From Azoarcus sp. KH32C (lineage in GTDB: Bacteria; Pseudomonadota; Gammaproteobacteria; Burkholderiales; Rhodocyclaceae), in NCBI RefSeq assembly GCF_000349945.1, contig NC_020516.1, positions 2,232,001-2,296,000 of the forward strand: DNA of 64,000 bases, in the 5' to 3' direction. Numbering within the stretch: the first letter of the stretch is position 1; each line of letters starts with the position of its first letter. Shown here one piece after another: positions 32,501 to 40,367 of the stretch. The translations under genes were made by a program, and so were the position numbers. The notes below the pieces were generated by a model. That model was given only the letters and a program-made list of their open reading frames with translations, ran no database searches and was not told the DNA's origin.

Positions 32501-35271
32501 ATGCGTATTGGCGGCTCAAGGGACTCGCGGTCGACCTGGTGATCTGGAACGAGGAACACTCCGGCTACCGGCAACGACTCCAGGACCAGATCATGGGGCT
32601 GATCGCCTCGGGCATCGAGGCGAGCGTGATCGACCGGCCGGGGGGCATCTTCGTACGGCCGGCAGAGCAGATGTCGGGCGAGGACCGCATCCTGCTGCAG
32701 TCGGTTGCGCGCGCCATCATCAGCGACGGCCGCGGAACGCTGGTGGAACAGCTCGACCGTCTCCCCCTCAAAGAACCCCGGCCGCCGCGCCTGGTGCCGA
32801 GTCGCGCGCAGCGCACCGAAGACTCGTCCGCCGCCGCGCCGCCGCGCCGCGATCTGATCCTGTTCAACGGGCTCGGCGGATTCACTCCTGACGGGCGTGA
32901 GTACGTCATCACGCTCGCGCCCGGCGAGGTGACGCCGGCACCGTGGGTGAACGTCCTCGCAAATCCCCACTTCGGGACGATCGTTTCGGAGAGCGGCGCC
33001 GCTTACACCTGGAGCGAGAACGCGCACGAATTCCGCGTCACCCCTTGGCACAACGACCCGGTGAGCGACTTGGGCGGTGAAGCGCTATACCTCCGCGACG
33101 AAGAGACCGGCCAGTTCTGGTCGCCGACGCCGCTGCCTGCCGGTGCGGAGTCGTCGTATGTGGTGCGCCACGGATTCGGCTACAGCGTCTTCGAAACCCG
33201 ATCTGCAGGCATCTGGTCGGAACTGCGGGTGTTCGTGGCGCTGGATGCTTCGGTCAAGTTCTCGGTGCTGAAAGTCCGGAACGAATCGGGGCGGCTGCGC
33301 CGACTCTCGGTGACCGGCTACGTCGAGTGGGTGCTGGGAGACCTCGGCGCGAAGTCGGCCATGCATGTCAGCACCGAGATCGACCCCCGCAGTGGTGCGC
33401 TGTATGCGCGCAACCCATACAGCATGGAGTTTGCCGACCGGGTGGCCTTCTTCGACGTCGATGACCCGACGCGCAACCTGAGCGGCGACCGCACGGAATT
33501 CCTCGGGCGCAACGGCACCCTGCGAAATCCGGCGGCGATGAGCCGTTCGCGCCTGTCCGGCAAGGTGGGTGCCGCCCTGGACCCCTGCGGTGCGATCCAG
33601 GTGAGTTTCGAACTGACCGACGGGCAGGAGCGCGATATCGTCTTCCGGCTGGGCGCAGGGCGCAACGTCGAAGACGCCGGCAAACTCGTGCAGCGCTTCC
33701 GTGGCAGCCTGGCCGCGCGCGGTGCGCTGGAAGCCGTGCAGCGGCACTGGAAGCACACGCTCGGCGCGGTGCAGGTGGAAACGCCCGATCCGTCCGTGAA
33801 TGTGCTGACCAACGGCTGGCTGGTGTACCAGACGCTGGCCTGTCGCGTCTGGGCGCGCAGCGGTTACTACCAGTCGGGTGGCGCCTTCGGTTTCCGCGAC
33901 CAGTTGCAGGATGTGATGGCGCTGATCCACGCCGAACCCGCGCTGGTGCGCGCGCACCTGCTGCTCTGCGCAAGCCGTCAGTTCCAGGAGGGCGACGTGC
34001 AGCACTGGTGGCATCCGCCGGCAGGCCGGGGGGTGCGCACGCGTTGTTCGGACGACTACCTGTGGCTGCCGCTGGCGGTGTGCCGCTATGTAACGGGCAC
34101 CGGCGACGTCGCCGTGCTGGATGAGGTCGTGCACTTCCTCGAAGGCCGCCCGGTCAATCCGGAAGACGACTCCTACTACGACCTGCCCGGACGCTCGGTC
34201 GACGTCGACAGCCTGTATCAGCACTGCGTGCGAGCGATCCGCCACGGCCTGCGTTTCGGCGAGCACGGGCTGCCGCTGATCGGCGCCGGCGACTGGAACG
34301 ACGGCATGAATCTGGTCGGGATCAAGGGCAAGGGCGAGAGCGTCTGGCTGGGTTTCTTCCTGTGCGAAGTGCTCAGGCAGTTCGTCGGGGTGGCGAGGGC
34401 ATACGGTGATGCATCCTTTGCCGATCTGTGTGTGGAGGAGGGCGCACAGCTGCGCCGAAACATCGAGCAGCACGCCTGGGACGGCCAATGGTACCGCCGC
34501 GCCTGGTTCGACGACGGCACGCCACTCGGCTCCGCCGGCAACGTCGAATGCCGCATCGATTCGATCTCGCAGAGCTGGTCGGTGCTATCCGGGGCCGATG
34601 CCGAGGCGCGCTCGCGCATGGCCATGAAGGCGGTCGACGACCACCTCGTGCGCCGCGATTACGCGCTCGTACAGCTTCTCGATCCGCCCTTCGACAAGTC
34701 GAACCTGGACCCGGGCTACATCCGCGGCTACGTGCCGGGCGTGCGCGAGAATGGCGGGCAGTACACCCATGGGGCGATCTGGGCGGCGATGGCGTTTGCC
34801 GCGCTGGGTGACGGCGCGCATGCCTGGGAGCTGCTAACAATGATCAACCCGGTCAATCACGCGCTATCGCCGGAGGACGTCGCCACCTACAAGACCGAAC
34901 CCTACGTGGTCTCGGCCGACGTCTACGCGCTCGCGCCGCACATCGGCCGCGGCGGCTGGAGTTGGTATACGGGCTCCGCGGGGTGGATGTACCGGCTGAT
35001 CGTTGAATCGCTGCTGGGCCTGAGGCTGGCCGCCGGCGACACGTTGCATCTCGCCCCCTGCCTGCCCGCGGACTGGCATGCCTACAAGATCCACTACCGG
35101 TACCGGGATACCGTCTATCACATCACTGTGTCGCAAACGCGCGTCGGGGAGGCCGGCGAAAGCGGTGTGATACGCATTACGGTGGACGGCGTCGAGCGAG
35201 CCGAGAAGGCGATTCCCCTGGTCGATGACCAGCGGGAACACCTGGTCGAGGTGAGCGTGCAGGCAACATGA
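26524..35271 (+). CDS. ndvB: Cyclic beta-1,2-glucan synthase (GT84-GH94)
   Basis: 2915 aa, within the usual 2800-2900 range. The start is a TTG at 26524 with AAAGGG 8 bp upstream; no ATG precedes the conserved RSELFSADQMELHGKALA region, so a non-ATG start is required. Order: an N-terminal cytoplasmic part, a TM pair (about 418-480), the GT84 glycosyltransferase with DTDTQ at 648-652 and RRHRW near 793, more TM helices (840-990), a long periplasmic region with carbohydrate-binding modules, and a GH94 phosphorylase-like domain with GDWNDGMN at 2589-2596. It initiates, elongates and cyclises beta-1,2-glucans in the inner membrane; these act in osmotic adaptation. No ndvA exporter is in the window. 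Downstream genes are convergent. Confidence 0.92.
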   Translation: MNAGTKLSAYIQQFKPRVSGRAWPRISPDEEPPLRSELFSADQMELHGKALAASHRLAPGRAPDQLLGRLAANETALVEVCKLLTAAVTENRRITPAGDWLLDNFYLIEEQISTAKRHLPKGYSRELPRLRLNDGASGASAGRPRVYDIALEAVAHGDGRVDTESLSRFVAAYQSVTVLKLGELWAVPIMLRLALIENLRRVGVRIAAGWAERNLADSWADQMTEAAENDPKSLILVIADMARSDPPMVSAFVAELARRLQGRGPALALPLTWIEQRLSESGLTIEQMVQSENQQQAADQVSISNSIGSLRVLGAMDWREFVERMSVVERTLQQDPAGVYDRMDFATRDRYRHATEAIARKGRLTEGEVARKAVELAQAGVDRAAHVGYYLIDRGLPALELAAEVRHSTPEFLCRTAGRVPLFTYLGAIVLITLILTGCLLTKALDAGTSARALLPIAFVALLAVSQLAVALVNWLATLLVAPHPLPKMDFSEGIPSQARTLVVVPTMLTSAQNVEDLVEALEVRFLANRDASLHFGLLTDFLDAQQESLPEDGPLTELARTRIEELNEKYGRGEGWIRGDIFFLFHRPRRWNPQERVWMGHERKRGKLADLNALLRGSGRDDAGGRFSLIVGDAAILSGVKYVITLDTDTQLPRDTARQLVGALAHPLNRARYDRDKGRVCEGYGILQPRVSVSLPGTNRSRYARLYGGEPGIDPYTRAVSDVYQDLFGEGSFIGKGIYDVDAFEQALDGCFPENRILSHDLLEGCYARAGLLSDVQVYEDYPARYSADVSRRHRWIRGDWQLAGWLLRRVPGEGACRQANPLSMLSQWKLIDNLRRSLVPTALTLLLLCGWTLMSPAWWWTLAVIGILLIPSLCAATVELLRKPDEVLLRQHLAAVANSAARRLMQVGFELACLPYEAFFSLDAIVRTAWRVLVGHRRLLEWRPSSEVDRELAGRARSEAAASWRSMWVGPVIAAVTGVYLAVVEPMVLVVAGPILLLWFASPGIAWWISRPLARRRAALTADQTLFLRTVARRTWAFFDTFVGADDHWLPPDNYQEYRVAAVAHRTSPTNIGMALLANLTAYDFGYIPAGQLIERTMNTLRTMEALERHRGHFYNWYDTQTLHPLPPLYVSTVDSGNLAGHLLTLRAGLLGLADEPVLPGQLFDGLSDTLRVFADVADKTDKVAAGPLAEFRSALESLSTAPPDTLAAAQSSLMRLATGATELAARIVVSFDVGDGPTPERGAKGAEAQGWAQALARQCHDALDELGFLAPWLRLPAAPDGLEEHVAEPVGLMGIPTLRALATAGSTRAQDRIAAIERLALQCGELAQMDYEFLFDKTRHLLTIGYNVQERRLDSSYYDLLASEARLCSFVAIAQGQVAQESWFALGRLLAAAGGEPVLLSWSGSMFEYLMPLLVMPSYDNTLLDQTCKAAVARQIEYGVQRGVPWGISESGYNTVDMHLNYQYRAFGVPGLGLKRGLADDLVIAPYASVLALMVAPEEACLNLQRLAGEGFLGKFGFFEAIDYTPSRQRRGQSHVVVRSFMAHHQGMSLLALAYLLLDRPMQRRFESDRLFQAIMLLLQERIPKATALFAHTAQLSDVRATSGAAETQIRVFNTPHTPIPEVQLLSNGRYHVMVTNAGGGYSRWKDLAVTRWREDGTCDNRGTFCYVREVTGGAGGEFWSAAYQPTLKRPATYEAIFSEGRAEFRRRDAVEGGDGDFETYTEIVVSPEDDIELRRVRITNRSGLRREIEVTSYAEVVIAPPAAEALHPAFSNLFVQTEILRERGAILCTRRPRSAGEQVPWMLHLMAVHGVHVGEASYETDRLRFIGRTRSTADPLAMGEPGPLSGTDGSVLDPIVAIRHRIALDPEQSVTIDIVSGISDTRDSAVSLLGKYQDRHLADRVFDLTWTHSQVVLRQLNASEADSQLHARLASSVIHANASLRADPAVLIKNRRGQSGLWGYAISGDLPIVLLQIGDSANIDLVRQLVQAHAYWRLKGLAVDLVIWNEEHSGYRQRLQDQIMGLIASGIEASVIDRPGGIFVRPAEQMSGEDRILLQSVARAIISDGRGTLVEQLDRLPLKEPRPPRLVPSRAQRTEDSSAAAPPRRDLILFNGLGGFTPDGREYVITLAPGEVTPAPWVNVLANPHFGTIVSESGAAYTWSENAHEFRVTPWHNDPVSDLGGEALYLRDEETGQFWSPTPLPAGAESSYVVRHGFGYSVFETRSAGIWSELRVFVALDASVKFSVLKVRNESGRLRRLSVTGYVEWVLGDLGAKSAMHVSTEIDPRSGALYARNPYSMEFADRVAFFDVDDPTRNLSGDRTEFLGRNGTLRNPAAMSRSRLSGKVGAALDPCGAIQVSFELTDGQERDIVFRLGAGRNVEDAGKLVQRFRGSLAARGALEAVQRHWKHTLGAVQVETPDPSVNVLTNGWLVYQTLACRVWARSGYYQSGGAFGFRDQLQDVMALIHAEPALVRAHLLLCASRQFQEGDVQHWWHPPAGRGVRTRCSDDYLWLPLAVCRYVTGTGDVAVLDEVVHFLEGRPVNPEDDSYYDLPGRSVDVDSLYQHCVRAIRHGLRFGEHGLPLIGAGDWNDGMNLVGIKGKGESVWLGFFLCEVLRQFVGVARAYGDASFADLCVEEGAQLRRNIEQHAWDGQWYRRAWFDDGTPLGSAGNVECRIDSISQSWSVLSGADAEARSRMAMKAVDDHLVRRDYALVQLLDPPFDKSNLDPGYIRGYVPGVRENGGQYTHGAIWAAMAFAALGDGAHAWELLTMINPVNHALSPEDVATYKTEPYVVSADVYALAPHIGRGGWSWYTGSAGWMYRLIVESLLGLRLAAGDTLHLAPCLPADWHAYKIHYRYRDTVYHITVSQTRVGEAGESGVIRITVDGVERAEKAIPLVDDQREHLVEVSVQAT

Positions 35272-35304
35272 GCGGGGTTGGATGGGCGCGAGCCTGCATC
35301 CCCC

Positions 35305-35607
35305 TCAGTCCGGTGCAGGATAATGGTAGTGCAGCACATTGAGGTAGCGCGCAACGGCTGCAATGTCTTCGCTGCTCCAGGCTGCTCCCGCGGCGCCCTG
35401 CCAGCGGCGCACTTCCGACTCGAGGCTCGTCCAGCCGGTGACGACGCTCTTGTCCCGCCAATGAATCTCAATGTTGTGGCAACTCTCACAATGCGTTGCA
35501 TACAACAGCGCTCCGCGCGTCGGCTGGTCGCCCGTGGTTTGTTCTGCGGCATCGGCGAGCGTCCCGTAAAGGATGAACGGCACAATGAGGATCGATTTCG
35601 CGAGCAT
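35305..35607 (-). CDS. Small periplasmic monohaem cytochrome c
   Basis: 100 aa from ATG 35607 (GGAGGG 8 bp upstream). The signal peptide MLAKSILIVPFILYGTLADAAEQ is cleaved near residue 21. One haem-binding CESCH motif follows in LLYATHCESCHNIEIHWRD, and VRRWQGAAGAAWSSEDIAAVARYLN is the C-terminal helix of a class I cytochrome c. I see no Met in the usual sixth-ligand region, so the distal ligand may be His (HYHY near the end) or absent. It resembles short cytochromes found singly in Rhodocyclales genomes. The electron partner is unknown. Confidence 0.8.
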   Translation of the reverse strand: MLAKSILIVPFILYGTLADAAEQTTGDQPTRGALLYATHCESCHNIEIHWRDKSVVTGWTSLESEVRRWQGAAGAAWSSEDIAAVARYLNVLHYHYPAPD

Positions 35608-35830
35608 ATTCACTCCCTCCCACGCGCTGCGCTTTGGTTCACTATAGGACGACGATTGCGAAGGACGTCGCCGGGGAAAATATAAGTGTTGACTCTCAGC
35701 GCAATGGGGCCACACTGTCTGTGCGTGCTGCGTCGCAACATAAAAACTGGTGCACGGAGACAGCCGGCATTAAATGCGCTGATTCCATTCCAGACCGATT
35801 TACGCAGCCATTCCCACGAGGAAAGACCAG

Positions 35831-36313
35831 ATGCAAACCATTACCCCCGAACAAACCCGCGCCGCCAAGACCTACACCAACGCTTTGATGGCTCTGTCGC
35901 AAGTCGCTTTTTCCGGCGTCGAACGACTGGCTGCACTGAACCTTGAATTGGCCCGCACTGCGCTTGAGGACGGCCTCGCCGCCTCGAACAGTCTGATGCA
36001 CATCAAGGACGTCAGCGAACTCGAGAACCTGCAAAGTTCCATCAGCAGGCCTGCAACGGAGCAGTGCGCGGCCTACTTTCGCAGCGTGCAGGAGATCGCT
36101 GCCGATTCGCAGCAACAAATCTCCAAGCTCCTGACTTCGTACTTCCAGACAGTCGGTTTTGACGCGACTGCCAGAGCAGGCTCGAACGCCGGGTTCGACA
36201 TGTTTTCCAAGTTCGTCGAGCAGACAAACAGCATGTTCGAAGCCAACGCCAAGGCGGTCGGCGACGCAACCAAGATGATGGCCCCGGCGTCGCACCCGAA
36301 GAAAGCTGCGTAA
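35831..36313 (+). CDS. Phasin family protein
   Basis: 160 aa. Alpha-helical and alanine-rich: TPEQTRAAKTYTNALMALSQVAFSGVERLAALNLELARTALEDGL is the classic phasin-2 opening, then QQQISKLLTSYFQTVGFDA and MFEANAKAVGDATKMM. Phasins coat polyhydroxyalkanoate granules, so the organism probably stores PHA. No PHA synthase is in the window. It is a monocistronic unit ended by the terminator at 36342. The upstream gap (35608-35830) holds a half-site TGTGCG at 35720. Confidence 0.88.
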   Translation: MQTITPEQTRAAKTYTNALMALSQVAFSGVERLAALNLELARTALEDGLAASNSLMHIKDVSELENLQSSISRPATEQCAAYFRSVQEIAADSQQQISKLLTSYFQTVGFDATARAGSNAGFDMFSKFVEQTNSMFEANAKAVGDATKMMAPASHPKKAA

Positions 36314-36341
36314 GCCCTCAGGCAAATCGTAAGTAACGAGA

Positions 36342-36369
36342 AGCCCCGCGAGTCGGGGCTTTTTCTTTT
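36342..36369 (+). terminator. Rho-independent terminator after the phasin gene
   Basis: AGCCCCG (36342-36348) pairs with CGGGGCT (36354-36360) around CGAGT and is followed by TTTTTCTTTT. It starts 29 bp past the phasin stop and is the clearest intrinsic terminator in the window. It also lies just outside the end of the opposite-strand AI-2E gene. Confidence 0.9.
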
Positions 36370-36382
36370 CCGCGCCGGTCGG

Positions 36383-37435
36383 TCACTGTTGGCCCGACAA
36401 GGTATCGGCAAGGAAACGGAGCAGGGTGACAAGGACGGTGAGCAGCACCGGCCCGATAATGAGTCCGATGGCGCCGAAGGCCGATATCCCGCCGATGACG
36501 CCGATGAAGACTGCAAGCATCGACACCGGCGCCTGGGTCGAAATCAACAATGGCCGCAGGACGTTGTCCGAGACCGACACGCCCACGCCCCAGATCAACA
36601 TGAAGACCGCCCAGCCCCATTCCGAATTGATGGCCAGGGTGAGGACCCCAGGCACCCAGACGAGCGCGGCGCCGCCTATTGGCAGCAATGCCAGCACCGC
36701 AGCCAGCACGCCGAATACGACAGCCGACGGCAGGCCGGCGATCGCAAAGCCGATACCCACCAGCGCACCTTGGGCAAGGGCGGTCAGCCCCGTGCCGTAG
36801 ACGACCGCGCGTGTCGTGTCGCCGATCAAACGGAGCAAGAGTTTCCGCCGCTGCACTTCCATGGGGACCAGGCGCACGACGCGGTCAAGTAGCTTGGGGC
36901 CGTCGCGCAGCAGGAAGAAGAGCAAGAACAACATGATGAAAAAGTGGACGACCGTACCCAGGGCGCTAAGGACAATATTGCCGCCCGTGGCCGCCAGCGA
37001 CTCCACCAGCATCTTCGTCCCGCTGGTCAACCATCGTTGAAGCTGCTCCGTGGTGGCGGTGAGGTTCTGACGCAGCCATTCGACAATACTCCCGATGTAA
37101 GGGTACTGCTCCAATTGGCCGAGCAAGCGGGCATCGAAGCGCAGTTCCTCTTGTTGAAAACGGTTGATCAGATCCGTGACCTGATTCGCGAATGCCACGC
37201 CAAGGCTCACCAGTGGGCCGGCGAGAATGACGGGAACGAATAGGGTGATGATTCCCGCCGACAGCCCAGGGCGTCCTTTCAACTTGCGCGTCAGCCGGCG
37301 ATGCACCGGCGCCAGCAGGAAGGCCAGGCAGATCCCCCACGCCAGGGCGCTCCAGAACGGCGCCAGCATCCAGTAGAGGGCGAGGGCGAACAGGGCGGCC
37401 ACGACGATGACGAAGGCCTTGCGATAGTCGTCCAC
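36383..37435 (-). CDS. AI-2E family transporter (second copy)
   Basis: 350 aa from a GTG at 37435, which has AAGGAG 5 bp upstream; the frame stays open 75 codons further but that part is Arg/Ala-rich and non-homologous. Eight hydrophobic segments: AFVIVVAALFALALYWMLAPFWSALAWG, PVILAGPLVSLGVAFANQV, FFIMLFLLFFLLRDGPKL, ALAQGALVGIGFAIAGLPSAVVFG, LLPIGGAALVWVPGVLTL and GVSVSDNVLRPLLIS. The DNVLRP motif and the RDGP turn are family hallmarks. It is an inner-membrane transporter of unproven substrate and a different subgroup from the copy at 16686. Confidence 0.87.
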   Translation of the reverse strand: MDDYRKAFVIVVAALFALALYWMLAPFWSALAWGICLAFLLAPVHRRLTRKLKGRPGLSAGIITLFVPVILAGPLVSLGVAFANQVTDLINRFQQEELRFDARLLGQLEQYPYIGSIVEWLRQNLTATTEQLQRWLTSGTKMLVESLAATGGNIVLSALGTVVHFFIMLFLLFFLLRDGPKLLDRVVRLVPMEVQRRKLLLRLIGDTTRAVVYGTGLTALAQGALVGIGFAIAGLPSAVVFGVLAAVLALLPIGGAALVWVPGVLTLAINSEWGWAVFMLIWGVGVSVSDNVLRPLLISTQAPVSMLAVFIGVIGGISAFGAIGLIIGPVLLTVLVTLLRFLADTLSGQQ

Positions 37436-37523
37436 GCCTGCTCCTTGCGAAAGTCCGCGCTGTTCGACGGTTGCAGCTAATTCTGCCTCGCATCGGCGCG
37501 CTTGAGTACTAGCGGCGCAGGCG

Positions 37524-37715
37524 TCATGGCAATCGCGTAGGGCTATCGGGTGCCGCCACACTGCCCCCTTCGTCCTCCCAACCGGCCAGGGCCGCCTTCT
37601 CCCGGCTTTGACGCGTGTGGCGAAGGCGGCTGGCCATGAATGTCGCGAACACGGAAGCAACCGCAGTGGTCCTGACCAGCGCGGCTGGCGGAACGATGTA
37701 TTTGTAGTTGGTCAT
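37524..37715 (-). CDS. Hypothetical small protein (63 aa)
   Basis: ATG at 37715 with AAAGGAC 7 bp upstream. The N-terminal half MTNYKYIVPPAALVRTTAVASVFATFMASR is moderately hydrophobic, perhaps one short membrane-associated helix. The C-terminal half is polar (RHTRQSREKAALAGWEDEGG). I recognise no family. It shares direction with the AI-2E gene 88 bp downstream. Confidence 0.5.
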   Translation of the reverse strand: MTNYKYIVPPAALVRTTAVASVFATFMASRLRHTRQSREKAALAGWEDEGGSVAAPDSPTRLP

Positions 37716-37841
37716 GGCGCGTGTCCTTTCAGTGAAGCGCCTGCCGACAACCGGCATACGCAAGAGCAAGGCTAGGCGCATTGATTGCATCAGGTCGGTA
37801 CGCTGGCACACCGACGCTGATGTCCCATAACCTGCCCTCAA

Positions 37842-37857
37842 TGTGTGTTGGCGTACA
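37842..37857 (+). promoter_or_regulatory. Regulon palindrome, copy 6 (toward desaturase)
   Basis: TGTGTG-TTGG-CGTACA, one mismatch to the core, followed by GAC. TAAACT at 37878-37883 begins 28.5 nt from the centre. The inferred start near 37890 leaves a 27-nt leader to the desaturase gene. Confidence 0.6.
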
Positions 37858-37916
37858 GACGGCAGCGGTCCCGCAGGTAAACTCATCGCCGGATAGTCCC
37901 GCTAAAGGAATACGTA

Positions 37917-39116
37917 ATGCAACTTGGTCTCCTCGATCTGCCATGGTGGGCTTATGTCCTGGTCACGCTGGGCCTGACCCATGTCACCATCGCTTCGGTA
38001 ACGATCTTTCTCCACCGGCACCAGGCGCACCGCGCGCTGGCCTTGCATCCTGCCGTCGCCCACTTTTTCCGCTTCTGGCTGTGGCTAACCACCGGGATGG
38101 TGACCAGCGAGTGGGTAGCCATTCACCGCAAGCACCACGCTGCCACCGAGACCGCGGAAGATCCGCACAGTCCGCAGGTTCATGGCATCCGGAAAGTCCT
38201 GCTTGAGGGCGCCGAGCTGTATCGGCTGGAAAGCCGGAACGCCGCGACTCTCGCGCGATACGGCCACGGCACTCCAGACGATTGGATCGAGCGCAAACTG
38301 TATGCACGGCATAGTGCGCTTGGCATTGGCATCATGCTGGTCATCGATCTCGTTCTGTTCGGTCCGATCGGCCTCACGATGTGGGCGGTGCAAATGCTGT
38401 GGATCCCGATCTTCGCCGCGGGTGTGATCAACGGTGCCGGCCACTTCTGGGGCTACCGCAATTACGCGCCTCGTGACGCCTCCCGCAATATCATTCCATG
38501 GGGCTTGCTGATCGGGGGTGAGGAACTGCATAACAACCACCATGCTTACTCCAATTCCGCCAGGTTTTCGAGCCGCTGGTGGGAGTTCGACATTGGCTGG
38601 ATGTACATCCGCACGCTCGAGGCGCTCCGTCTGGCGAAGGTGAGCAAGGTGGCACCCAGGATCCGCTACAGCAGATCGAAGACGATCTGCGACGCGGGCA
38701 CCCTGCAGGCTGTCATCACTCACCGCTACGACGTGCTGGCGAAGTTTGCCAGAACGCTGCGGCGAACCGCGGTGGAGGAAATCCGCAGCCTGCGGGCGAA
38801 AGCGATTCCGGGCTGGCAGGACGCCATCGCGTTGGATGCGGTCAAGCACTGGCTGCAACGGGATGCACAGGCCTTGCCGGAAAAGGAACGCGTAGTCCTC
38901 GAACAGGCTCTGCAATCGAGCACACTGTTGAGCACCATCGATTCGATGCGGCACGACCTCGTAGACGTATGGAGCCGGTCGGCCGCGTCGAAGGACCAGT
39001 TGGTCAGACAGTTGGAAGACTGGTGCCGACGCGCCGAGCAAAGCGGCATTGACGCGCTGCGAGAGTTTTCGCGGACGCTGCGCCGCTACGACTCCCCGTC
39101 ACGAGGCATCCAGTGA
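37917..39116 (+). CDS. Fatty-acid / acyl-CoA desaturase
   Basis: 399 aa. Membrane di-iron desaturase with the three histidine boxes: HRHQAHR (about 33-39), HRKHH (71-75) and HNNHH (204-208), plus four hydrophobic segments. The C-terminal ~160 residues are a soluble helical extension (VEEIRSLRAKAIPGWQDAIAL, REFSRTLRRYDSPS). Overall length and extension resemble the DesB-type enzymes of Pseudomonas (about 390 aa), which desaturate acyl-CoA or phospholipid chains to adjust membrane fluidity. The promoter carries palindrome copy 6, linking desaturation to the stress regulon (inferred). Confidence 0.88.
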   Translation: MQLGLLDLPWWAYVLVTLGLTHVTIASVTIFLHRHQAHRALALHPAVAHFFRFWLWLTTGMVTSEWVAIHRKHHAATETAEDPHSPQVHGIRKVLLEGAELYRLESRNAATLARYGHGTPDDWIERKLYARHSALGIGIMLVIDLVLFGPIGLTMWAVQMLWIPIFAAGVINGAGHFWGYRNYAPRDASRNIIPWGLLIGGEELHNNHHAYSNSARFSSRWWEFDIGWMYIRTLEALRLAKVSKVAPRIRYSRSKTICDAGTLQAVITHRYDVLAKFARTLRRTAVEEIRSLRAKAIPGWQDAIALDAVKHWLQRDAQALPEKERVVLEQALQSSTLLSTIDSMRHDLVDVWSRSAASKDQLVRQLEDWCRRAEQSGIDALREFSRTLRRYDSPSRGIQ

Positions 39117-39152
39117 CATCCGAAGGATTCGGCGGAACGCGTTGCAGCGCAA

Positions 39153-39965
39153 TCACCCCTCGCTCACCTCGTCGGTCCGAACCTTGAAACTCTTCAGCGT
39201 ATTCGGGCCGAAGGTGTGGGTGATGGCGACGTCGGCGGCGTCGCGACCGCGGGCGATCAGCACTCGCCCGATGCGCGGAATATTGTTGCGCGCATCGAAG
39301 GTGTACCAGTGGCCGTCGAGATAGGCCTCGAACCAGCCGGCGAAATCCATGGGGCCATAGGGCGGTGGTATGCCGATGTCGCCGAGGTAGCCGGTGCAGT
39401 AACGCGCCGGGATGTTCATGCAGCGGCAGAAGGTGATGGCCAGGTGCGCGAAGTCGCGGCATACACCGGTTCGCTCCTGATACACGTCCCACGCCGTCTT
39501 CGTGCATCGGGCGTGCTCATAGCCGAATGTCACATGCCGATGGACGTAATCGCAGATCGCCTGGACGCGCCCCCATCCGGTCGGTCCCGTGTGGAATAGC
39601 TGCCAGGCGATATCGGACAGCCGATCGGTCTCGCAATACCGGCTCCCGAGCAGGAACAACAGGGTCTCGTCGGGCAGTTCTTCCACCGGCGTCTGCCGCG
39701 CCTGCGGCACGACTGCATCCGGCTGCCCGGTATCCCTGACGAGCGCGTCGGTGGACAGCCGGAGCAGGCCCTTGGGCGCGACGATACGCGAGCACCAGTT
39801 GCCGAAGCTGTCGCGATAGGCGGTGAGCGGCACGGGCGGATCGGCGATCAGGTAGTCGGGGATGATGATGTCCGACATGCGCGAGTAATGCACGCTCAGG
39901 GTCAGGATCATCGGAGTGGGCTGCGGGCAGTCGTAAATCAGTTCGTAGCCTATGCGGATCTTCAT
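39153..39965 (-). CDS. Transglutaminase-like cysteine protease-fold protein
   Basis: 270 aa from ATG 39965 (AGGAGC 7 bp upstream; a GTG directly before it is possible). An N-terminal beta region (IRIGYELIYDCPQPTPMILTLSVHYSRMSDI) precedes a transglutaminase core: YQERTGVCRDFAHLAITFCRCMNIPARY holds the nucleophile Cys, and WYTFDARNN the Asp. Where the catalytic His is expected I read MDFAGWFEAYL, so the triad may be altered in this subfamily. There is no signal peptide. It is last of a five-gene same-strand run (41358 down to 39153) of envelope-type genes. Confidence 0.85.
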   Translation of the reverse strand: MKIRIGYELIYDCPQPTPMILTLSVHYSRMSDIIIPDYLIADPPVPLTAYRDSFGNWCSRIVAPKGLLRLSTDALVRDTGQPDAVVPQARQTPVEELPDETLLFLLGSRYCETDRLSDIAWQLFHTGPTGWGRVQAICDYVHRHVTFGYEHARCTKTAWDVYQERTGVCRDFAHLAITFCRCMNIPARYCTGYLGDIGIPPPYGPMDFAGWFEAYLDGHWYTFDARNNIPRIGRVLIARGRDAADVAITHTFGPNTLKSFKVRTDEVSEG

Positions 39966-39992
39966 CACGGGGCTCCTGCTACATGACGGCGG

Positions 39993-40337
39993 CTATTGGC
40001 TTTCGTCCCAGTGGAACTTGTGCAACAGGCGGTGCAGTATGGGTACGAACAAGAGGCCGGTGGCGACGATGAAGACCAGGCCCGCGTATAAGGCATACAA
40101 CCCGGCAAAGATCTTCCCGCCGTCCGTTTTCGGCGCATCCACCGGCCCCATGCCGCCGAGCAGCATGGCGCTGTTCAGGAACGCATCGCGCCACGCCAAG
40201 CCTTCGAAATAGCCGTATCCGACCATGCCGATCACAATGGAACCGAGCACCAGTCCCATCGAGGCTGCGGCATGGAGCGCGAGGCGCCGGAGAAAATGAA
40301 TCCGGGGCAGCGGGGGGTGTTTGCGCGATTCGTACAT
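39993..40337 (-). CDS. Two-helix, pore-loop-like membrane protein (114 aa)
   Basis: Hydrophobic segments at about 22-45 (LHAAASMGLVLGSIVIGMVGYGYF) and 80-103 (FAGLYALYAGLVFIVATGLLFVPIL) flank a re-entrant-looking loop NSAMLLGGMGPVDAPKTDGGK. The helix-loop-helix plan resembles the pore module of small two-TM ion channels, but the loop has GGMGP where a potassium filter would read TxGYG. I cannot assign a function. It is 27 bp upstream of the transglutaminase gene in the same run. Confidence 0.7.
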   Translation of the reverse strand: MYESRKHPPLPRIHFLRRLALHAAASMGLVLGSIVIGMVGYGYFEGLAWRDAFLNSAMLLGGMGPVDAPKTDGGKIFAGLYALYAGLVFIVATGLLFVPILHRLLHKFHWDESQ

Positions 40338-40367
40338 GGGACGTGCCGAGACAACACCCTGTAGCGG

